Source: Paenibacillus pabuli
GTDB taxonomy: Bacteria > Bacillota > Bacilli > Paenibacillales > Paenibacillaceae
DNA: 64,000 nucleotides
Reading direction: 5' to 3'
NCBI RefSeq assembly: GCF_023101145.1
Contig: NZ_CP073714.1
Span: 6,510,001 to 6,574,000 of the forward strand
Shown here: positions 54,355 to 62,488 of the stretch, one piece after another
Layout of the letters: the number at the start of each line of letters is the position of its first letter
Numbering within the stretch: the stretch's first letter is position 1
Notes under the pieces: generated by a model
What the model was told of the DNA's origin: nothing
Database searches by the model: none
What the model saw: only the letters and a program-made list of their open reading frames with translations
Translations under genes and position numbers: made by a program

Positions 54355-54512
54355 TGTCTAGTCCCCCTATTATTTATGAAGGTTTTATCTGTATAACAGG
54401 CTTAAGCCTGAGGATACCACTGTAAGACACATTTCTGTATGCGCTTACCAAAAGAATAAATTTTGTATTCTTTTTCTTAAAAATTAACTCATAGAAACTT
54501 TCTATCAAATAT

Positions 54513-54562
54513 ATAAAACGTTTTCGTAAAACACTTTAAAACGCTTACTGAAAGTGCTTACA
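54513..54562 (-). promoter_or_regulatory. Upstream region of binding protein 1
   Basis: ATAAAACGTTTTCG (54513-54526) and TGAAAGTGCTTACA (54549-54562), the latter one base off the perfect box before GH95. They lie 160-210 bases before the start. Confidence 0.6.
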
Positions 54563-54604
54563 ATAACGATTATATGCTATCCGCAACCTTACGTCAACAA
54601 CAAA

Positions 54605-54628
54605 AAAGGCCCCTTCCAGGGAGCCTTT
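54605..54628 (-). terminator. Terminator of binding-protein gene 2
   Basis: AAAGGCCCCT / AGGGAGCCTTT with loop TCC and one bulged base; T-run on the minus strand. Confidence 0.8.
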
Positions 54629-54670
54629 CTCGCAATGAAAATGATCATATATTATGATTTATTTTCAATA

Positions 54671-56374
54671 TTATTTCATGTCTTTACCTGTCCACAGAGC
54701 AACACGTTCCTTGATCCAAACGGTGTATTGTTTCTCCATCTCTACCGCACCTGCTTTATCAAGCTCTGCCAGGAGATCATCATACACTTTGTCAAAATTC
54801 TCCGGTTTGGCAAGGATGGCTTCAGGAATACGTTTGCGGACAATATCCTGTGTTTTTTGGAATGCTACGTTATAATCCGTATCCGAAGGTACTGGCATGT
54901 TGTATGCTGCGCCCCAATCTTTCAGCTTCAGATCGTCTTCAGAAGGATAGAAATCTTTCCACGTTGTAATGCCGTAGGCTTTCAATGTTTCCTTCTCTGC
55001 AGCAGTATAACCTGCCTGAATCTGCTCAGGGAAGTTCGTGGTGTAATAGTTACCTGTGGAATCTTTGACACCATCGCCATATCTGGCGCTGAAGATGTTG
55101 TACATTCCGATACCTGTTTCTTTGGTAAAAGCAGAGTTGTCATTCACTTTGCGATCCTGCACATCAGCAGGGATCACCCGTTGACCGTTTTCTACATTGT
55201 AGTGTTGGCCTTCAATACCCCAGTTTCTCAGCACCTGTCCTTCATCCGAAGCGAGCCAATCCATAAATTTGATAATCCGTACAGGGTCTTTCGCAGTTGT
55301 TGAAATACCGATGCCGTATCCATCGAATCCGGTTGGTTGGAATGTATGGTCCACAATATCCTTGTTGATGGATACAGAGAAGTGAGCGTAAGTGTCCTCG
55401 CCATTGTTTTTTGATTTCAAAGCATTCTCAGCTTCACCATAGTTCCATTCCTGGTCAATCAGTCCCAGTACCCGACCGCTTGCGATTTTGGATTTGTATT
55501 GGTCATCCTTCTGTACAAATGTATCTTTGTCCAGAATGCCTTCATTGTACATTTTGTTCAGCCAGCGGAAGTATTCTTTCTCTTCTGGACGTTTATAGTG
55601 CAGCATTGCTTCATAGGTTTCAGGGTTAATATAATATTCACCGTCATCCGGTCCACCGGTTGCCTGGAAGGCTGGATTCGTTACCGTAATCATGATTTTC
55701 CAGTCATCTGCATTCAGCGTCAGCGGAATGGTCGGTTGTCCGTCAATGGTTGGATGTTTAGCATAATACTCTTTGAGAACTTTCTCATAATCTTCGAGTG
55801 TTTTTACTTCCGGGTAGCCAAGTTCTTTCAATACTTTCTGCTGAATCTCAAATCCGCCTGTAGCATCAAACGCAACATTATCTACACCCATGTTTGTTGG
55901 GATCGTGTAAATGGACTGATCTTCCAAACTGTATTTCAGACGGTTCATCTGGTCCCCATAGATTTTCTTCAGATTTGGTGCGTATTTGTCAATCAGGTCT
56001 GTCAGGTCAAGCATCGCGCCTGCATCCACAAGCTTAGACAAGTTACCTTTAGGATAGATAATATCAGGGTAATCACCGCTGGCAGCCATCAGAGGTATCT
56101 TCTGGTCGCCACCATTATTCACATCATACTCGGCCTCAATTGTAACACCTGTTTGTTTCGTAATTTCCTGGCCGACTGCGTCCTTCATGTTGTTCCAGTT
56201 CGGACTTGCGTCAGCACCAAAGAACGTAAAGGTAATTGGACTGGTCGTATCCCCTGTGTCCGTTGGTGTCTCTGAAGCCGTAGTTCCTCCTCCGCTGCCG
56301 CTGCATCCTGCTGTAATGGCAAGAGCGCTGGCTAACAGAAGCATTGCGAATGTTTTTGGTGTTTTGCCCTTCAT
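54671..56374 (-). CDS. Extracellular solute-binding lipoprotein, paralog 2
   Basis: 567 residues; signal peptide KTPKTFAMLLLASALAITAG with lipobox ITAGC and a Gly/Ser-rich linker after it. Nearly collinear with paralog 1, with differences in the linker, around residues 350-380 (SKNNGEDTYAHFSVSINKDI) and at the end. AGGGGGAT precedes the ATG. A duplicate of paralog 1 with its own promoter region and terminator. Confidence 0.88.
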   Translation of the reverse strand: MKGKTPKTFAMLLLASALAITAGCSGSGGGTTASETPTDTGDTTSPITFTFFGADASPNWNNMKDAVGQEITKQTGVTIEAEYDVNNGGDQKIPLMAASGDYPDIIYPKGNLSKLVDAGAMLDLTDLIDKYAPNLKKIYGDQMNRLKYSLEDQSIYTIPTNMGVDNVAFDATGGFEIQQKVLKELGYPEVKTLEDYEKVLKEYYAKHPTIDGQPTIPLTLNADDWKIMITVTNPAFQATGGPDDGEYYINPETYEAMLHYKRPEEKEYFRWLNKMYNEGILDKDTFVQKDDQYKSKIASGRVLGLIDQEWNYGEAENALKSKNNGEDTYAHFSVSINKDIVDHTFQPTGFDGYGIGISTTAKDPVRIIKFMDWLASDEGQVLRNWGIEGQHYNVENGQRVIPADVQDRKVNDNSAFTKETGIGMYNIFSARYGDGVKDSTGNYYTTNFPEQIQAGYTAAEKETLKAYGITTWKDFYPSEDDLKLKDWGAAYNMPVPSDTDYNVAFQKTQDIVRKRIPEAILAKPENFDKVYDDLLAELDKAGAVEMEKQYTVWIKERVALWTGKDMK

Positions 56375-56459
56375 GTGTAATCCCCCTTATGGATAAAATG
56401 AAGCTATCTATTGTAGAACAGGTTAACCTGCACATACCGTGATTGGGTGATTCTGATTG

Positions 56460-56690
56460 TAAAACGTTTGATTTTATAACATAAAAAGCGTTTTCTAAAT
56501 GGAGTGAAAAGCACTTCATTTATTCAGTATTTCGAAGGAGCAATTCTTACTCTTGTTGATTGAGTAGTTCGTATACATGCCTTGGTAAATCAATAATGAA
56601 AGTGCTTTCATAATTGAATAATAATCTCTCTAAAACTCCTTGTCAATAGTGAATTTTTAAAATTGAAAACGTTTTTCGGAAAACGTTTTC
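56460..56690 (-). promoter_or_regulatory. Upstream region of binding protein 2 with several boxes
   Basis: TGAAAGTGCTTTCA (56597-56610) repeats exactly the 14-mer before GH95. GAAAACGTTTTC (56679-56690) is a perfect palindrome, next to a second AAAACGTTTTTC. AAAACGTTT also occurs at about 56461. They sit between the terminator of paralog 3 and the start of paralog 2. Confidence 0.65.
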
Positions 56691-56695
56691 TGAAT

Positions 56696-56727
56696 AAAAA
56701 AGAACCCAGTTTTTCTGGGTTCTTTTT
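56696..56727 (-). terminator. Terminator of binding-protein gene 3
   Basis: AAAAAGAACCCAG / CTGGGTTCTTTTT, 13-bp perfect stem, loop TTTTT, T-run on either strand. Confidence 0.92.
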
Positions 56728-56755
56728 CTTCAAAAAAATCAATGACTAAAATGAA

Positions 56756-58444
56756 TCACTTGCTCGCTTCCCCGTTCCACAATTGAACACGGTTTTGCAC
56801 AAGTTGAGTGTATTGCTGTTCCATTTTCTCTGCTCCGGCTTTATTCAGCTCGGCAATCATTCCGTCATAGATGGCATCGAACTTATCAGGGGAACTGAGA
56901 ATCGCTTCTGGAATGCGTTTACGGATAATATCCTGTGTTTTTTGGAAAATGACATTGTAGTCCGAATCACCAGGAGTCGGCAAATTATACGCTGCCCCCC
57001 ATGCTTTAACCGGGAATTCATCTTCACTAGGGAACAGGTCCTTCCACGTTGTCGCTCCGTATGCTTTGAGTGTTTCTTTCTCTGCATCGGAATAAGCGGC
57101 TACAATCTGTTCAGGGAAATTCGTTGTGTAATAGTTATCTGTTGAATCTTTGACACCGTCACCGTAGTGGCCCGACAAATTGGTGTAGAGGCCAATCCCT
57201 GTTTCCTTCTGGAATACGGCAGCATTGTTTGTCTTTTGATCCAGCACATCGGCAGGAATGACACGTTTGCCATCCTTCACTTCGTACTGTTTGCCTTCAA
57301 TACCCCAGTTCATCAGCACTTGGCCTTCTTCCGAAGCCAGGTAATCAAAGAATTTGATTGTACGAACCGGGTCGGGATTCGTGGTAGAAATACCTACACC
57401 CCATCCAGATACAAAACCAGGATCCTGGAAGGTTTGATCCTTGATATCTTTAGACAGAGTTACCGGGAAGTGAGAATATGTCGCTTCATCTTTACCAGCA
57501 GATTTCAAAGCATTCTCTGCATCAGAGTATCCCCAATCCTGGTCAATGACACCCAGTACACGTCCGCTTGCAATTTTGGATTTGTACTGGTCTGTCTTCT
57601 GCACAAAGCTGTCCTGATCAAGCAATCCCTCGCTGTACATATGGTTCAACCAGCGGAAGTACTCTTTTTCCTCTGGGCGTTTGTAGTGCAGCATAGCTTC
57701 ATACGTTTCTGGATTGATATAGTATTCCCCGTCATCCGGAGCGCCAGTTGCCTGGAAGGCCGGATTCGTTACGGTAATCATGATTCTCCAGTCATCTGCG
57801 TCGAGGGATAACGGAATCGTTGGTTGACCGTCAATCGTTGGATGTTTCTCCTTATATGCCTTCAACACATTTTCATAATCTTGGAGCGTACGCACTTCAG
57901 GGTATCCCAGTTCTTTCAATACACGATGCTGGATACCAAATCCGCCGCCTGCATCAAAGTACTTCTGATCTACCGCATAATACGTCGGCAGCACATAAAT
58001 TGCCTGGTCCTCATTGCTGTACTTCAACCGGTCCATGTAATTACCATACAGCTTCTTCAGATTGGGAGCATATTGATCGATCAGATCTGTCAGATCCAAC
58101 ATGGCTCCGGCATCCACGAGCTTGCTTAGCTCTCCTTTGGGTGACACGATATCCGGATAATCTCCGCTCGCTGCCATTAAAGATATTTTATCTTGACCGC
58201 CGCTGACGGCAAATTCACCATTGAGGGTTACACCTGTTTTTTCCGTTAGAACCTGACCTACCTCATCTTTCATACCGTTCCAGTTCGGACTGGGATCCAC
58301 GCTAAAAAAGCTGAATGTAATCGGAGATGTATCACCGCTTGTATCCTTAAACGACGTTTCGCCGCTGTTGCCTCCACCGCAACCTGCGAGCAAAGACATC
58401 GCAAGCACTGGAGCCAGTGCAATCTTCATTTTGAACCTTGCCAT
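56756..58444 (-). CDS. Extracellular solute-binding lipoprotein, paralog 3
   Basis: 562 residues; signal peptide FKMKIALAPVLAMSLLAGC with lipobox LLAGC. It shares the near-invariant block HPTIDGQPTIPL ... PEEKEYFRWLN with paralogs 1 and 2. It differs in the probable ligand-facing stretches: IYVLPTYYAVDQKYFDAGGG versus IYTIPTNMGVDNVAFDATGG, and DPGFVSGWGVGI versus PTGFDGYGIGI. GGGAGG precedes the ATG. As the one next to the permease genes it is probably the ancestral copy. Confidence 0.88.
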   Translation of the reverse strand: MARFKMKIALAPVLAMSLLAGCGGGNSGETSFKDTSGDTSPITFSFFSVDPSPNWNGMKDEVGQVLTEKTGVTLNGEFAVSGGQDKISLMAASGDYPDIVSPKGELSKLVDAGAMLDLTDLIDQYAPNLKKLYGNYMDRLKYSNEDQAIYVLPTYYAVDQKYFDAGGGFGIQHRVLKELGYPEVRTLQDYENVLKAYKEKHPTIDGQPTIPLSLDADDWRIMITVTNPAFQATGAPDDGEYYINPETYEAMLHYKRPEEKEYFRWLNHMYSEGLLDQDSFVQKTDQYKSKIASGRVLGVIDQDWGYSDAENALKSAGKDEATYSHFPVTLSKDIKDQTFQDPGFVSGWGVGISTTNPDPVRTIKFFDYLASEEGQVLMNWGIEGKQYEVKDGKRVIPADVLDQKTNNAAVFQKETGIGLYTNLSGHYGDGVKDSTDNYYTTNFPEQIVAAYSDAEKETLKAYGATTWKDLFPSEDEFPVKAWGAAYNLPTPGDSDYNVIFQKTQDIIRKRIPEAILSSPDKFDAIYDGMIAELNKAGAEKMEQQYTQLVQNRVQLWNGEASK

Positions 58445-58538
58445 AATGGTAATCCTCCCGTTTCATATGTCTGTCTTAGCCGGGACTTTTTGTCCCTGTC
58501 TATAGCTTCATGAATGCCACTCCGCAGCCCTATACGGT

Positions 58539-58565
58539 GAAGCGCAGACCAAATGGCTGCGCTTC
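58539..58565 (-). repeat. Intercistronic hairpin between permease and binding-protein genes
   Basis: GAAGCGCAG / CTGCGCTTC, nine perfect pairs around nine bases, without a T run. A smaller GCATCCTGATGC hairpin follows at 58568-58579. Such hairpins often stabilise the mRNA of the abundant binding protein relative to the permeases. Confidence 0.55.
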
Positions 58566-58629
58566 GGGCATCCTGATGCTTTTTTATTATACGGTCGCTC
58601 TATCTATGTGGCGACCTGCATAAACTTGC

Positions 58630-59532
58630 TTAAGCTTTTACTGCACCCAGTGTCATACCACCTACAAAATACTTTTGCAGGAATGGATACACAATCAGGA
58701 TTGGAACCGTAACAACGATCGTGATCGCCATTTTGATGGATTCCGGTGAAATCTGGGTCATCTGCTGTGCCATGTCATTGGCGTTACGTCCGGCACCCGA
58801 GCCTTGCTGTGTACTTTGCAATACTTTCATCAGCTCGTACTGGAGCGTAGTCAGATGCGCTTTTGAGCCGTTATACAAGTACGTATCCAGCCATGCATTC
58901 CATTGGCCTACAGCCAGGAATAAAGCAATGGTTGCAAGTACCGGTTTACAGAGCGGCAAAATGATTTTGTAATAGATGGTAAAATCGTTGGCACCATCCA
59001 GCTTGGCTGATTCCTGCAATGCATATGGCAGGCCATCAATGAAGGAACGGATGATAAACACGTTAAATGCACTGATCATACCCGGCAATACATATACCCA
59101 GAAGGTACCAATCAGGTGCAAGTCACGCATCAAGAGGTACACTGGAATCAACCCACCGGAGAAGTACATTGTGAGTGCTAGCGTCGTAGAAACGAACTTT
59201 CTCAACCCGAAGTCAGGTCTGCTCAGCGTAAAGGCGATCATGGAAGAACTGATCAATCCGAGCACAGTACCTACGATTGTACGCAAAATGGAAATTTGCA
59301 AACCTTGCAGCAATCCTTCGTATTGGAAAATCGTTTTGTAGTTTTGCAATGTGAATTCACGAGGCCACAAGTAAATTCCACCACGTACGGTATCCGTCGA
59401 GTTATTAAGCGAGATAGCTAGTACGTTAAGGAATGGATATAAAGTTACAATCAGCACCAGGGTCATCGCGAGGATATTGAATATATCGAACAGCTTATCG
59501 CCCCGAGTAGCATTGAATGCTTTGTTCGCCAT
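58630..59532 (-). CDS. Sugar ABC transporter permease (LplC/YtcP type)
   Basis: 300 residues with six helices; LVTLYPFLNVLAISLNNSTD near the start and the EAA loop ESAKLDGANDFTIYYKIILP. The C-terminus FLQKYFVGGMTLGAVKA is typical of LplC-like subunits. Twelve bases after the partner permease. Confidence 0.9.
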   Translation of the reverse strand: MANKAFNATRGDKLFDIFNILAMTLVLIVTLYPFLNVLAISLNNSTDTVRGGIYLWPREFTLQNYKTIFQYEGLLQGLQISILRTIVGTVLGLISSSMIAFTLSRPDFGLRKFVSTTLALTMYFSGGLIPVYLLMRDLHLIGTFWVYVLPGMISAFNVFIIRSFIDGLPYALQESAKLDGANDFTIYYKIILPLCKPVLATIALFLAVGQWNAWLDTYLYNGSKAHLTTLQYELMKVLQSTQQGSGAGRNANDMAQQMTQISPESIKMAITIVVTVPILIVYPFLQKYFVGGMTLGAVKA

Positions 59533-59544
59533 AATGTCTCCCCC

Positions 59545-60528
59545 CTACATGATGCTTTCTTTGGTGATTTTTTTGAACAAGCCGTTCGCTGTAAACAGAA
59601 GGATGATACTGACAACGGAGTTGAATATGCCTATGGCGGTACCATATGAGAATCGTCCCATATTCAAACCATAATTGAGCGCATATAGATCAAGGACTTC
59701 AGCGTAGTCGGTGACCAGACTGTTACCCAGCAACAGCTGTTTCTCCATTCCGATACTCACCAGATGCCCGATGGACATGATTAACAATACGGAAATCGTA
59801 GTCCGAATTCCTGGCAATGTAATATGCCACATCTGTCTCCAGCGGTTGGCTCCGTCTACACGTGAAGCTTCATAAAGTTCCTGGTCAATACCGGTAATGG
59901 CTGCCAGATAGATAATTGCATTCCATCCGGTTTCCTTCCACACATCTGAAGCGGTTACAATGTACCAGAACAGGTTCCCCTTCGCCATAAATTGGATTGG
60001 TTGATCGATAATGTTTAGGTTTACCAAAATGTCATTGATAATCCCTCCATCGGTGGAGAGCATCTTGGTAATGATCCCTGCCACAACGACCCAGGATACA
60101 AAGTGAGGCAGATATGATACCGTTTGCACTGCACGTTTGAAGAACATACCTCTCATCTCATTTAAGAGAATCGCAAAGAAAATCGGCACAACAAAACCGA
60201 CAATCAGCCCCATCAAGCTCATTGCAAGCGTATTTCGAAGTACCAGGTAGAAGCGATCATCACTGAACAACTCTACAAAATGTTTAAAACCAACCCACTC
60301 TTGATCACCGAACGATCTGGCAGGTTTATAGTTTTGGAAAGCCATCGTCCATCCCCATAGTGGCAGATAGTTAAATACAAAAACCCAAACTACGAATGGC
60401 AATGACATGAGATAGAGATACTTTTGCTGTTTCATGCTCTCCCAAATTCTGTTCCGCCGATTTTGTGTTGGCGGATTGGGGTCACTGCTCTTTTTCGCGG
60501 AAGCGGATTTTTCTGTTAGCGTTTCCAT
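59545..60528 (-). CDS. Sugar ABC transporter permease (LplB/YteP type)
   Basis: 327 residues with six helices; LMSLPFVVWVFVFNYLPLWG and the EAA loop ELYEASRVDGANRWRQMWHI TLPG. The motif GWTMAFQNYKPARSF is typical of LplB-type proteins. The about 40-residue N-terminal cytoplasmic lead is charged. First gene of the operon that contains LplC and binding protein 3. No ATPase gene nearby. Confidence 0.9.
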   Translation of the reverse strand: METLTEKSASAKKSSDPNPPTQNRRNRIWESMKQQKYLYLMSLPFVVWVFVFNYLPLWGWTMAFQNYKPARSFGDQEWVGFKHFVELFSDDRFYLVLRNTLAMSLMGLIVGFVVPIFFAILLNEMRGMFFKRAVQTVSYLPHFVSWVVVAGIITKMLSTDGGIINDILVNLNIIDQPIQFMAKGNLFWYIVTASDVWKETGWNAIIYLAAITGIDQELYEASRVDGANRWRQMWHITLPGIRTTISVLLIMSIGHLVSIGMEKQLLLGNSLVTDYAEVLDLYALNYGLNMGRFSYGTAIGIFNSVVSIILLFTANGLFKKITKESIM

Positions 60529-60733
60529 CTCCGTTCCCCCTCCTCTGTTTTATAAAATAATCATACCTGATAGAGCGTTTTCAAAATACCATCTGGATTT
60601 TAGAGAAAATCATATAAAAATTAGATATGTCCTTATTTAATCCGACATTATATCTATAAAATTAGTGATAATGACGCCGCTTATTATTGATAAATGATAT
60701 TTAAAGGGAATTTAATTTGAAAATGGTAATGAT

Positions 60734-60831
60734 CGAAAACGTTTTATAGAAATCGTTTACTTTATGTAAAACAGAAAGAAAAAAGGACCGCTAAGGTCCT
60801 TTTAATGAAATGAAACTCGAAAACGTTTTAT
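60734..60831 (-). promoter_or_regulatory. Duplicate CGAAAACGTTTTAT boxes before the permease operon
   Basis: The same 14-mer stands at 60734-60747 and 60818-60831, 84 bp apart, on either side of the terminator of the two-component operon. The first lies in the probable promoter region of the permease operon. The remaining 60529-60733 is AT-rich with no gene. Confidence 0.55.
60781..60803 (-). terminator. Terminator of the YesM/YesN-type operon
   Basis: AAAAGGACC / GGTCCTTTT with loop GCTAA, T6 on the minus strand, 87 bases past the regulator's stop. Confidence 0.85.
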
Positions 60832-60889
60832 GACAAATTAGGAGAAATGCATCGACAGAAGTAACCTTCTGAAAGCAAAGCTTGGAATA

Positions 60890-62488
60890 CTATCGTTCCA
60901 TTTCTCCTGAGGCATCCTTGGACTGTGATCTGGCAAGCTCTCTAGCATGTTTGTACGCGGAAGGTGATTCCCCTACATACTTCTTGAATTTACCGTGGAA
61001 ATAATCGACGTTGGCATATCCTACTCTGGCAGCAACCTGATGCACTTTTAATCCTTCATCTAGCAGCTCCTTCGCCTTTTCCATTCGAACCTTATCGAGA
61101 AATGCATTGAAGTATTCCCCGGTATGATTTTTGAACAGTTTGCCGAGATAACTGCTATTGTAGTTAAATACCTCTGCAAGTACCTCCAGCTTGAGATTCT
61201 CACCCGGATTCCGGCGAATAAACTCAATCATCTGTTTCAGTACCGTATCCTTACTGCCTCCACCCATGCGCTGAATAAGCCGGTTCAGGTGTTCGGCGGC
61301 CATCCCTTTGAGATCCAGTAACGTTAATTGATGGTATACCTCCGTAATGAGAACGGAATGCTCCTGCATGATGGATTGCATCTGTTGATTAGTTGCCGCG
61401 AGTTTGTTGATAGCCAATGAAAACACTTGGGAGAATGCCGTCTTAATCGCCTGTTCTGACTGGTGATGCGAAATCAGGCGTTCTTCCATCTCAGTCAACA
61501 CACGCATCACGGATTCACTGCTCCGAATGTCAAGCGCATAATACAGCTTGTCCGCCAGTTCTGCTTCATCCGGCTCACCACTTTCATCCCCAATCGCAAC
61601 AACTGGTCCAGAAACAATTTCACCCTTCTTTTCATCCCATAGCATAACGCGTTGTTCAGCGAACAGGAACCGCCCACCTAATACACCGTTGGCCTGATGA
61701 TAGGAATGTGCAATTTCTGCTGTGGAGCTCACAGGCTGACCTGCTGCTGCGTACATGTGAATATCCCATTCCCCCAGCAGCCCTTCCAACTCATCATATA
61801 AACTTTGGGCAGATTGTACATTCAAAATAGGCTCTTTGCATAACAGCCCCAGTCCGGAATGGAACGAAAATACAATCCCCCGATCTTTCTGGTCAAAAGC
61901 TTCCGCCAGTCTGCGTTTTACCATACTGCCACGCTGTAAATCAGGTTCGGCATGCAGCTCCAGCAGCACAATCTGATACTGCGTCCAATTCAATCCTAGA
62001 GCATTTGCTTCCATTGTTTCCGTACTTTCCAGACTATCGAAAAGCAATGCTTCAATCTGGTGCTCCCGGTAGGCTGTATCTTCACCAGCATGGCGGGCCA
62101 GCGTCTCGCGCTCCCGTGTCAGCACCATAGAGATCCGCTCCAGCTCACTGATCATCTCTTCTTCATCCACCGGTTTGAGCAGATACCCATCCACGCCGAA
62201 GCTTATGGCTTTTTTGGCATAATCAAAATCGGCGTACCCACTCAGAATTAGAAAATGTGATCCCGGATGATGCTGCCGCACTTCTTCAATGACATCCAGC
62301 CCGGTCATGCCAGGCATGCGAATATCAATGATCGTCAGGTCTGGTTCCAGTTCTTCGAAGCGGGTAATGGCCTCACGCCCGCTCGCAGCTGTACCAGTCA
62401 CCTGAAAGCCGTACTTTTCCCAATCAATGATCGTGGTCAGTCCTTCACGTATGCTCGGTTCATCATCTACCAATAACACTTTATACAT
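60890..62488 (-). CDS. AraC-type response regulator (YesN-like)
   Basis: 532 residues from ATG 62488 (AGGAGG eight bases upstream). The receiver domain has acidic D8/D9, phospho-acceptor D55 in DLTIIDIRMPGMTGLDVIEE, and Lys in YLLKPVDEEE. A linker of about 290 residues follows. The C-terminal AraC DNA-binding part has NSSYLGKLFKNHTGEYFNAF and VHQVAARVGYANVDYFHGKF. It overlaps the kinase gene by eight bases. It should activate the adjacent importer and glycosidase genes. Confidence 0.9.
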   Translation of the reverse strand: MYKVLLVDDEPSIREGLTTIIDWEKYGFQVTGTAASGREAITRFEELEPDLTIIDIRMPGMTGLDVIEEVRQHHPGSHFLILSGYADFDYAKKAISFGVDGYLLKPVDEEEMISELERISMVLTRERETLARHAGEDTAYREHQIEALLFDSLESTETMEANALGLNWTQYQIVLLELHAEPDLQRGSMVKRRLAEAFDQKDRGIVFSFHSGLGLLCKEPILNVQSAQSLYDELEGLLGEWDIHMYAAAGQPVSSTAEIAHSYHQANGVLGGRFLFAEQRVMLWDEKKGEIVSGPVVAIGDESGEPDEAELADKLYYALDIRSSESVMRVLTEMEERLISHHQSEQAIKTAFSQVFSLAINKLAATNQQMQSIMQEHSVLITEVYHQLTLLDLKGMAAEHLNRLIQRMGGGSKDTVLKQMIEFIRRNPGENLKLEVLAEVFNYNSSYLGKLFKNHTGEYFNAFLDKVRMEKAKELLDEGLKVHQVAARVGYANVDYFHGKFKKYVGESPSAYKHARELARSQSKDASGEMER

